Source: Syntrophaceae bacterium (lineage in GTDB: Bacteria > Desulfobacterota > Syntrophia > Syntrophales > PHBD01). From it: 64,000 nt of DNA. The notes beneath the pieces were generated by a model that was not told where the DNA came from, searched no databases, and worked only from the letters and a program-made list of their open reading frames with translations. The stretch covers positions 272,936 through 336,935 of the forward strand of contig JABLXX010000001.1 of NCBI GenBank assembly GCA_013177825.1. Reading direction: 5' to 3'. Positions 57,922 to 64,000 of this stretch are shown in pieces. Position 1 is the stretch's first letter; each line of letters starts with the position of its first letter. Both the position numbers and the translations under genes were made by a program.

Positions 57922-58569
57922 TCAGCCCTGCTTCGCGCCGCACTCGGGGCAGAATTTCACCGGTCCGGACATCTCGGCCCCGCAGCCCGTGCAGAACCGC
58001 TTCGCTTTGATCGCGGCGCCGCATTCGGGGCAGAACTTGACGTTTCCCGAAAGAGGTGCTTCGCACTGAGGGCAGGTGGCCCGGATACCCTCCCGCCAAT
58101 GTTCTTTCGCCAGTTTCTTGTCTTCCTCCGCCATGGCGGCGTGGGCCCAGACCTCCTCGACGGACTTGCTCGCCTGGGCCGCCGCCATCTCGACCCCCAG
58201 GTCCGGGGCGCAGTGCTTGCACAGGCCCTTTTTTGTGTTCCAGCAGCCCTGCCGGCAGATCCAGGAGGAGCAGCGCGGGCACTGGACGAACTGGGGCTTG
58301 ATCTCGTTCACGGCCTCCTCGAAGGCCTCGTCCCGGGCTTTCGTCCAGGCGGCGGACCGCAGGTCCTGCGTCAGGTTGGCGGCGTTGCCGAGGAGGCCCC
58401 CGAGCATTCCGCCGACCTTGTCGAGCATGCCCGAGGCCGTTCCCACGACGGAGGAGCGGAACTCCGTCCGGAAGCCCTTTCCGCACCGGTCGCAGGCGAA
58501 CTCGAACTGAAACCCGTTCCGGGTGCTGTGATCGTGATAATTACGGACGAATTCGATGATCCTGCTCAT
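57922..58569 (-). CDS. Zinc-ribbon protein
   Basis: 215 residues from MSRIIEFVRNYH, with AAGGAGG upstream. CDRCG near the N terminus, CPRC and CKHC in the middle, and two C-terminal zinc ribbons (CPQC with CPEC, CTGC with CPEC). A Gly-rich hydrophobic segment (KVGGMLGGLLGNAANL) may contact membranes or pack as helix. Function not recognised; such ribbons often cap multi-subunit scaffolds. Confidence 0.8.
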   Translation of the reverse strand: MSRIIEFVRNYHDHSTRNGFQFEFACDRCGKGFRTEFRSSVVGTASGMLDKVGGMLGGLLGNAANLTQDLRSAAWTKARDEAFEEAVNEIKPQFVQCPRCSSWICRQGCWNTKKGLCKHCAPDLGVEMAAAQASKSVEEVWAHAAMAEEDKKLAKEHWREGIRATCPQCEAPLSGNVKFCPECGAAIKAKRFCTGCGAEMSGPVKFCPECGAKQG

Positions 58570-58591
58570 CGGACGCCTCCTTGCAGTCCGG

Positions 58592-59758
58592 TTATGCGAA
58601 TTCCCGGACGATCCGTTCCATGGCCTCCTTGAGGCGCTGGTTGGGAACCGTGAGAGAGATCCGGACATAGCCCTCGCCATATTGGCCGTAGGCCGTTCCC
58701 GCGGCCACGACGACGGCCGTCTTGTCGAAGAGCCGGTTGGTGAACTCGATGGACGTCATTCCCTCCGGGACGGGAACCCACAGGTAGAAGGTGCCCCTGG
58801 GGGCGTCGAAGCGGATTCCGATCTTTGCAAGGGCGTCCAGCACCATCTGCCGCCGGAACCCGTAGACGTCCAGCATGTGCCCGATGGAGGAGACCTCGTT
58901 CTTCAGGGCATGGATGCCGGCGAACTGGATGGGGTTGAAGATCCCCGAGTCGGTGTTCTCCTTGACCTTGCTGATGGCGGCGAGGATCTCCCGGTTTCCC
59001 ATGGCCATGCCGATCCGCCAGCCGCACATGTTGAAAGGCTTGGACAGGGAGTTGAGCTCGACACCTACGTTCTTCGCCCCCTCGGCTATGAGGAAGCTGA
59101 TGCGCTCCTGTCCTTCGAAAAGGATCTCGCTGTAGGGGTTGTCGTAACAGACGGCGATGTCCCAGGAGCGGGCGAATTCCACGAGGCGATTCAGGAACTC
59201 ACGGGTGGCGCAGGCGCCGGTGGGGTTGTTCGGATAATTCAGGAACATTCCCTTTGCCCTCTTCGCCACATCCGTGGGGATGTCCTCGAAGGCCGGCAGG
59301 TAGCCGTTCTTCCTGAGGATCGGCACATTCCAGGGCTCGCCGCCCCCCATGAGGATACTGGCCCGGTAGGCCGGGTAGCCCGGGTCCGTCATGAGGACGA
59401 TGTCGCCGGGGTTGATGCAGGCCAGGACGAAGTGGTGGCACCCCTCCTTCGAGCCGATGAGGCCCAGCACCTCCGTGGCCGGGTCCAGCGTCACCCCGTA
59501 ACGATCGGCATACCAGCGGGCGATTTCCTGACGGAAGGCCAGCATGCCCTTTTCCTCGTCGGTGGGATACCGGTGATTCTCCGGGTCCCGGGCGGTCCGG
59601 CACAGCTCGTCGATGATCGGCTCCGGCGTGGGCTCCACGGGGTCGCCGATGGCCAGGCTGATGACATCGACGCCGTCGGCCTTTGCCTTTGCAATCTTTT
59701 TGCGAAGTTCCATAAAGAGGTAAGGGGGGATCTTGGTCAGTCTTTCGGCAGTCTGCAA
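58592..59758 (-). CDS. dapL: LL-diaminopimelate aminotransferase
   Basis: PLP enzyme making LL-diaminopimelate directly from tetrahydrodipicolinate, bypassing succinylated intermediates. 388 residues from a TTG start (LQTAERLTKIPPYLFMEL) with AAAGGAGG upstream. Signatures: YPTDEEKGMLAFRQEIARWY, NYPNNPTGA, and the PLP lysine in SLSKPFNMCGWRIGMA. Adjacency to dapF (73 bp) supports DapL over other class I aminotransferases. Confidence 0.9.
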   Translation of the reverse strand: MQTAERLTKIPPYLFMELRKKIAKAKADGVDVISLAIGDPVEPTPEPIIDELCRTARDPENHRYPTDEEKGMLAFRQEIARWYADRYGVTLDPATEVLGLIGSKEGCHHFVLACINPGDIVLMTDPGYPAYRASILMGGGEPWNVPILRKNGYLPAFEDIPTDVAKRAKGMFLNYPNNPTGACATREFLNRLVEFARSWDIAVCYDNPYSEILFEGQERISFLIAEGAKNVGVELNSLSKPFNMCGWRIGMAMGNREILAAISKVKENTDSGIFNPIQFAGIHALKNEVSSIGHMLDVYGFRRQMVLDALAKIGIRFDAPRGTFYLWVPVPEGMTSIEFTNRLFDKTAVVVAAGTAYGQYGEGYVRISLTVPNQRLKEAMERIVREFA

Positions 59759-59831
59759 GGTTCTCTGTCCTCCTTTGATATGGTTGAATGGAACCGGTGG
59801 TTCGCGATGGCCCGGAAGCCCGGCCGCCGCT

Positions 59832-60707
59832 TCAGTTGTCCGACGGAAGTCCCGCGGCTGCGGTTTGTGCCGCCAGGCTTCGGTAGGCCTCCTCCCAGAT
59901 CGTTCCCTCATAGATCACCTGGACCCGTCCCTCGAAGTAGACCCTGGAGAAGCCGTTCGCCTCCCGCTCAAAATGGACTTTCAGGACCTCGCCGCTCTGT
60001 ACCCGAACGTCGACGGGAGACTCCACCAGCCCCCGGGCGGCGGCAATCAGGACGGAGGCCACCGATCCGGTGCCGCAGGCGAGGGTTTCGTCCTCGACGC
60101 CCCGCTCGTAGGTGCGGACCTGGATCGTGCGGCGGTCGATCAACCGGACGAAATTGGCATTCGTTCCCCTGGGTGCGTAGTGCTCGTGGTAGCGGATGGC
60201 CCGTCCCGTGCCGAAGACGTCGAAGGCATCGAGCTCCTCGACGAAATGAACCACGTGGGGCACGCCGGTGTTGACGAAGTGGGTGTCCAGATTCCGGCCG
60301 CCGAGGGGGAGGGATTCCCCCAGGCGAAGGTCCGTCGGGTCGGTGAGGCGAAGCTTGACGATGTCGCCGGAAACCCGGGCGTCGATGACGCCCGCCGCCG
60401 TCTCGAAGGACATTGAGGGGCCGGCGATCTTCTTCAGAAAGGCAAACCGGGCGGCGCAGCGGCCCCCGTTGCCGCACATTTCCACTTCGCTTCCGTCGGC
60501 GTTGAAAAAGCGCCAGCGGAAAGCATGGCGGTCGGACCGCTCGATCAAAATCAGGCCGTCGGCCCCCACGGAGGCCACCCTCCGGCAGATCGAGCGAACG
60601 AAATCCAAGACCGGCACAGGGCCAAGGGCCGCCTCGACGGCATGCTCCCGGTTGTCGATGAGGATGAAGTCGTTGCCGCTGCCGCTCATTTTAAAAAAGG
60701 GAATCAT
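59832..60707 (-). CDS. dapF: Diaminopimelate epimerase
   Basis: Converts LL- to meso-diaminopimelate for lysine and peptidoglycan. 291 residues; both active-site cysteines are present, in GNGGRCAARF and LACGTGSVAS. MIPFFKMSGSGNDFILIDN is the family N terminus, with GGAGG ahead of the ATG. First gene of a dapF-dapL unit. Confidence 0.96.
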   Translation of the reverse strand: MIPFFKMSGSGNDFILIDNREHAVEAALGPVPVLDFVRSICRRVASVGADGLILIERSDRHAFRWRFFNADGSEVEMCGNGGRCAARFAFLKKIAGPSMSFETAAGVIDARVSGDIVKLRLTDPTDLRLGESLPLGGRNLDTHFVNTGVPHVVHFVEELDAFDVFGTGRAIRYHEHYAPRGTNANFVRLIDRRTIQVRTYERGVEDETLACGTGSVASVLIAAARGLVESPVDVRVQSGEVLKVHFEREANGFSRVYFEGRVQVIYEGTIWEEAYRSLAAQTAAAGLPSDN

Positions 60708-60820
60708 TCCGAAGTCCTCCGTTTAAAAAAACGGCGGGGAACCGCCGGTGGAATTCTTCATACCGTTGTTTCGCCGGTCCGTCAATCTGCAAGAACGGCT
60801 TCGGGTCGACGGAATCGAAT

Positions 60821-60864
60821 GCACGAATTCGTGCTCGATCGGCTGTATGGTACATAAATGTGCC
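60821..60864. promoter_or_regulatory. Two matching palindromes, candidate enhancer sites of amt copy 2
   Basis: GCACGAATTCGTGC (60821-60834) and GGTACATAAATGTGCC (60849-60864) share the pattern G(C/T)AC-N6-GTGC and have centres 29 bp apart. They lie about 139 and 110 bp before the predicted start, close to the positions of NtrC sites at E. coli glnA. The N6 spacing is one base shorter than the NtrC consensus (GCAC-N7-GTGC), so binding by NtrC itself is uncertain. Confidence 0.5.
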
Positions 60865-60940
60865 TTCTCTGCGCGCCCGACACCCGGCGTATCCAGAAAA
60901 CAATATCTTTTATCATGTGGTTAGAGGCTCTGCTCGTGGT

Positions 60941-60956
60941 TGGCGCATCCTTTGCA
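60941..60956 (+). promoter_or_regulatory. Sigma-54 (-24/-12) promoter of amtB-glnK copy 2
   Basis: TGGCGCATCCTTTGCA has GG at -24 and GC at -12 with correct spacing and a consensus TTTGCA. It lies 56 bp before the amt ATG. A TTG at 60940 that opens the amt frame lies in this promoter and cannot be the start. Confidence 0.85.
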
Positions 60957-61011
60957 ATTCTGGATTCAATCAGGGGTGACCCCCGATTTTTACTGCATGG
61001 GAGGTGTAATC

Positions 61012-62244
61012 ATGAATACGGGTGATACCGCGTGGGTTTTGATTTCCACGGTCCTGGTCTTTGCCATGACGATACCCGGGCTGGCCTTTTTTTATGGGGG
61101 GCTGGTCCGGCGAAAGAACGTTCTGTCGATTCTGATGCAATGCTTCATTGTCATGTGCGTCATCAGTCTGCAGTGGGTGCTGTTCGGCTACTCCCTTTCC
61201 TTCGGGCCCGACACGGGTTCGGGGATCATCGGGGGGCTCCAGTGGGCGGGCCTGAAATCCGTGGGAGGCCAGCCGAACGGGGACTATGCGGCGACGATTC
61301 CCCACATGGTCTTCATGATCTTCCAGGCCATGTTCGCCGTCATCACACCGGCCCTGATCATCGGAGCCTTTGCCGAGCGGATGAAATTCTCCGCGTTCCT
61401 GGTCTTCACGCTTCTCTGGACGACCCTCGTTTACGACCCGCTGGCCCACTGGGTGTGGGGCACCGGCGGCTGGATGAGGAACCTGGGGGGGCTGGATTTT
61501 GCCGGGGGCATCGTCGTTCACGTCAGTTCAGGCGTCTCCGCCCTGGTCCTGTGCCTGCTTCTGGGCAGACGTCTCGGCTACCGGAAATCTCCCTTCCGGC
61601 CCCACAACCTGCCCTTTACCGTGATGGGTGGAGCCCTCCTGTGGTTTGGCTGGTTCGGTTTCAATGCCGGCAGCGCCCTGGGAGCGAACGAGCTGGCGGC
61701 CAACGCCTTCGTGACGACCCACATTGCCACGGCGGCGGCGGGACTGACCTGGGCGCTCATCGAGTGGCAGCAGCACGGGGCGCCGACGGTCCTGGGCGCG
61801 ACGACAGGAGCCGTGGCCGGACTCGTTGCCATCACACCGGCCTGCGGATTCGTGAATCCCATGAATGCAATTTTCATCGGCATCCTGGTGGCGGTCTTCT
61901 GCTATGTCGCGGTGGCCGTGGTCAAGGCAAAACTGGGCTATGACGATGCGCTGGACGCTTTCGGGGTTCACGGCGTCGGCGGGATCTGGGGCACTATCGC
62001 GACGGGGCTCTTCGCCGAGAAGGCAGTCAACGCTGCGGGTGCGGACGGACTGTTCTTCGGTGGCGGGCAGCTCTGGCCGCAGCTGATCATGGTGGCGGTA
62101 GCCCCGCTCTTTGCCGGCGTCATGACCTGGATCCTCTTCAAGGTAGTGGACGCCCTGATCGGCATGCGCGTTCCGGAAAAGGACGAGACCATCGGCCTCG
62201 ACCTGACTCAGCAGAGCGAAGCGGCCTACACGGTTATTGAATAG
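61012..62244 (+). CDS. amtB: Ammonium transporter (Amt/AmtB), copy 2
   Basis: 410 residues from MNTGDTAWVLISTVLVFAMTI, with GGGAGGTG upstream. Eleven membrane helices, FFYGGLVRRKNVLSILMQCF, both pore histidines (VVHVSSGVSAL and FGVHGVGGIWGT) and tail VPEKDETIGLDLTQ. Unlike copy 1 it has no signal peptide or periplasmic extension, and the two proteins are clearly diverged rather than recent duplicates. Confidence 0.95.
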   Translation: MNTGDTAWVLISTVLVFAMTIPGLAFFYGGLVRRKNVLSILMQCFIVMCVISLQWVLFGYSLSFGPDTGSGIIGGLQWAGLKSVGGQPNGDYAATIPHMVFMIFQAMFAVITPALIIGAFAERMKFSAFLVFTLLWTTLVYDPLAHWVWGTGGWMRNLGGLDFAGGIVVHVSSGVSALVLCLLLGRRLGYRKSPFRPHNLPFTVMGGALLWFGWFGFNAGSALGANELAANAFVTTHIATAAAGLTWALIEWQQHGAPTVLGATTGAVAGLVAITPACGFVNPMNAIFIGILVAVFCYVAVAVVKAKLGYDDALDAFGVHGVGGIWGTIATGLFAEKAVNAAGADGLFFGGGQLWPQLIMVAVAPLFAGVMTWILFKVVDALIGMRVPEKDETIGLDLTQQSEAAYTVIE

Positions 62245-62259
62245 AAAGGAAGGTTTGGC

Positions 62260-62604
62260 ATGAAATACATTGTAGCCATCATTCAGCCCCATAAACTGGA
62301 TGAGGTCATGAAGGCCCTGGAAGATGTGCAGATCCCCCTTGTGACCGTCTCCACCGTGCTGGGCCGGGGCCGTCAGAAAGGCGTGACGGAAGTGTATCGC
62401 GGAGCCGTCCGTGAGGCGGGCAGTCTCCTGAAGAAGGTGAAGCTGGAGATTGCCGTGAACGAGGACTTTGTCGAGCCTGCCGTCCGGGCCATCATCGAGA
62501 GTGCACGGACCGGTGAAGTGGGGGACGGCAAGATCTTCATCCTGGACCTGGCCGAGACGCTCCGCATCCGAACGGGTGAGCGGGGCGGGGAGGCCATCGG
62601 CTGA
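62260..62604 (+). CDS. glnK: Nitrogen regulatory protein P-II, copy 2
   Basis: 114 residues, 15 bp after amtB copy 2. MKYIVAIIQPHKL, T-loop LGRGRQKGVTEVYRGAVREAG and C-terminal RIRTGE are typical. Position 51 (canonical uridylylated Tyr) is Arg and 49 is Ala. The T-loop is one residue longer than that of E. coli or copy 1, and its tip differs from copy 1, so each P-II may serve only its own channel. Confidence 0.94.
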   Translation: MKYIVAIIQPHKLDEVMKALEDVQIPLVTVSTVLGRGRQKGVTEVYRGAVREAGSLLKKVKLEIAVNEDFVEPAVRAIIESARTGEVGDGKIFILDLAETLRIRTGERGGEAIG

Positions 62605-63028
62605 CGGACGGCGCACCACAGACGCTGAGCGTTCCACCCGGCAAACCGCTTCTTCAATCCGCCGGGCAACCGCACGAACGGCACCAAAGGAGGGGTTCCC
62701 GTATCCGCATCCCCGGGATCGGGTGCCTCTCTCTCCTCCATCTTTTTCCCCGTTGCTTCCTTTTTCCCGAATGTTATCCTTTCCGAATTGACACCCCGGG
62801 GCCGTTCGGATAAGACGGCCGTCTGGAGGGAAATTCCATCGTCAATAAGACCGGGTGAAGTGACGCAAAGCAGGCTCTTTGCACACGCTATGGTATGCCC
62901 TTCCGGCTGGACCATTGGAAGGAAGGCCGTTCCCGGGGGCGGGCCGTTCGACGGCTTCGGGGAACCCGCGCCGGTCCGCTGCGAGAACATGGAATAACGA
63001 ACGGATAGAAAGAGGAGGGAAACAATCC
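62605..63028. other. Intergenic region after glnK copy 2
   Basis: 424 bp with no supported gene. CCCGGC and GCCGGG arms (about 62637-62666) make a weak hairpin after glnK. AAAGGAGG near 62690 is not followed by a start codon at a useful distance. Nothing else stands out. Confidence 0.5.
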
Positions 63029-63754
63029 ATGGAGTTGCAACCCCATGCCGCAACGGAGGCCGATGCCGCCGCATTCCCTGTGCCGGAGCCCTCACGGGAG
63101 GCGACCAATTCGTCCGCGAAGGAGCAGGACATGCCGAGAACCATGTTCGATACGCCCGTCGTGAAGCAGGTGTTCTATTTCCTGTCTCTCTTCCTGCTCA
63201 GGGCAGCGGGCTGGAAGAAAGAAGGGGACCGGCCGGAAATACCGAAATACGTGGTCATAGCGGCCCCCCACACGTCCAACTGGGACTTCCCCCTGACTCT
63301 GATGCTCGCCTTCGCCTTCCGCCTGAAGGTTTACTGGATGGGCAAGCACACCCTGTTCCGGGGGATCATGGGTCCGATCTGCCGCTGGCTCGGGGGGATC
63401 GAGGTGGACCGGACACGCTCGACCAACCTGGTGGCCCAGTCCATTGAACGGTTCCGGATCTCGGAGACGATGGCCATGATCATTCCTCCCGAGGGGACCC
63501 GGAAAAAAGTCCGCTACTGGAAGACGGGATTCTATCACATCGCCCACGGCGCAGGCGTGCCCATCGTCCTGGGGTTCATGGATTATCGCCGCAAGGTCGG
63601 AGGACTGGGGCCCCTGTTTCATCCCACGGGGAACATCGACCGGGACATGGCGGAGATCCAGAAATACTACGAGGGCGTAACGGGCAGGAAACCCGACCAG
63701 TGGAATCACGAGAGCATCACCGCGGGAGCGGACCGGAGCGGTCCGGCAACATGA
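63029..63754 (+). CDS. 1-acyl-glycerol-3-phosphate-type acyltransferase (PlsC family)
   Basis: 241 residues from MELQPHAATEAD with AGGAGGG upstream. HTSNWDFPLTL gives the HX4D catalytic motif, GGIEVDR and IIPPEGTRKKVRYWKTG the glycerol-phosphate-binding motifs, and VPIVLGFMDY the last block. A hydrophobic segment near 60 would anchor it at the membrane. The N-terminal 35 residues are polar and not part of the domain. Acyl acceptor unknown (lysophosphatidate or another lipid). Confidence 0.88.
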   Translation: MELQPHAATEADAAAFPVPEPSREATNSSAKEQDMPRTMFDTPVVKQVFYFLSLFLLRAAGWKKEGDRPEIPKYVVIAAPHTSNWDFPLTLMLAFAFRLKVYWMGKHTLFRGIMGPICRWLGGIEVDRTRSTNLVAQSIERFRISETMAMIIPPEGTRKKVRYWKTGFYHIAHGAGVPIVLGFMDYRRKVGGLGPLFHPTGNIDRDMAEIQKYYEGVTGRKPDQWNHESITAGADRSGPAT

Positions 63755-63844
63755 TGTTGCGCCCGCGGCGGGCGGCTCGTTCCGGGAGACCGTGAGAGGG
63801 CACGTTGCGGCCGTTTCCCGCCCGGCTCAGCCGCAAGCCGGCGG

Positions 63845-64000
63845 TCAGCCGCTGAAAAATGCGCAGCGGTTCCTTCCCGCCCGCTTGGCCTTGTACATGG
63901 CCACGTCGGCGTTCCGGAGCAGCATGTTCATGTCGGTGCCGTGGGAGGGATAAAGGGCCGCACCGATGCTGGTGGTGACCTCCAGGACGTGGTTTCCGCA
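63845..64000 (-). CDS. GGDEF diguanylate cyclase, C-terminal end (partial)
   Basis: Only the last 51 codons lie in the window: TTSIGAALYPSHGTDMNMLL, then NADVAMYKAKRAGRNR and CAFFSG before TGA. This is the final part of a GGDEF domain; the GGDEF signature itself and any sensor domain lie beyond the right edge. Convergent with the acyltransferase gene. Confidence 0.85.
   Translation of the reverse strand, partial: CGNHVLEVTTSIGAALYPSHGTDMNMLLRNADVAMYKAKRAGRNRCAFFSG

Noticed and set aside
60940-61011. Upstream TTG start for amt copy 2
   Set aside because: It lies within the sigma-54 promoter; the ATG at 61012 has GGGAGGTG and the normal family N terminus.

Overview
The window reads as the chromosome of an anaerobic, GC-rich Gram-negative bacterium, most likely a Syntrophales-type member of the Desulfobacterota (the old deltaproteobacteria). 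This is inferred from gene content and order: an F1 operon that starts with paired b' and b subunits, lacks subunits a and c and sits beside a bactofilin and the rod-shape genes; DapL-type lysine synthesis; ADP-forming acyl-CoA synthetase, CoA-transferase and beta-keto acid cleavage genes; and two sigma-54-type amt-glnK pairs. I found no tRNA, rRNA, CRISPR array, transposase or phage gene.

Layout. 1-3 kb: TonB-dependent receptor and ECF-type ATPase (uptake of a metal or vitamin), with a palindrome over the predicted start site. 3.4-5.6 kb: first amt-glnK pair behind a -24/-12 promoter. 6-21 kb: a catabolic island with an ADP-forming acyl-CoA synthetase, then BKACE, a PanE-family reductase, a 3-hydroxyacyl dehydrogenase, a GntP permease and a two-component system on one strand; beyond an unknown membrane protein lie a PhaC-like enzyme and a divergent CoA-transferase pair. 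21.2-27.9 kb: greA, then the convergent F1 operon with a long structured leader. 28-36 kb: bactofilin, rodA, PBP2, mreD, mreC, mreB, then ssb, tatA and rodZ. 36-43 kb: suhB, three small heat-shock proteins, a 0.46-kb structured repeat and housekeeping genes. 43-51 kb: ilvB-ilvN-ilvC-ilvD under an isoleucine attenuator, and hisH-hisF with a radical SAM gene. 51-55 kb: an MgtE-like sensor protein next to a non-canonical Nramp transporter, and a YchF-like GTPase. 55.4-55.8 kb: second repeat copy. 56-61 kb: ferredoxin, hydrolase, zinc-ribbon, dapL and dapF. 61-64 kb: second amt-glnK pair, an acyltransferase and the end of a GGDEF gene.

How the parts may work together. The island can be read as import of a small hydroxy acid (GntP), oxidation to a 3-keto acid, cleavage with acetyl-CoA by BKACE, and energy or CoA recovery by the CoA transferase and the ADP-forming synthetase, under control of the adjacent two-component system. 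The two ammonium loci have matching promoter logic, but both P-II proteins lack the canonical uridylylated tyrosine. The least explained feature is a near-identical, highly self-complementary 0.46-kb element present twice between convergent genes. Its ends pair with each other by different sequences in the two copies.
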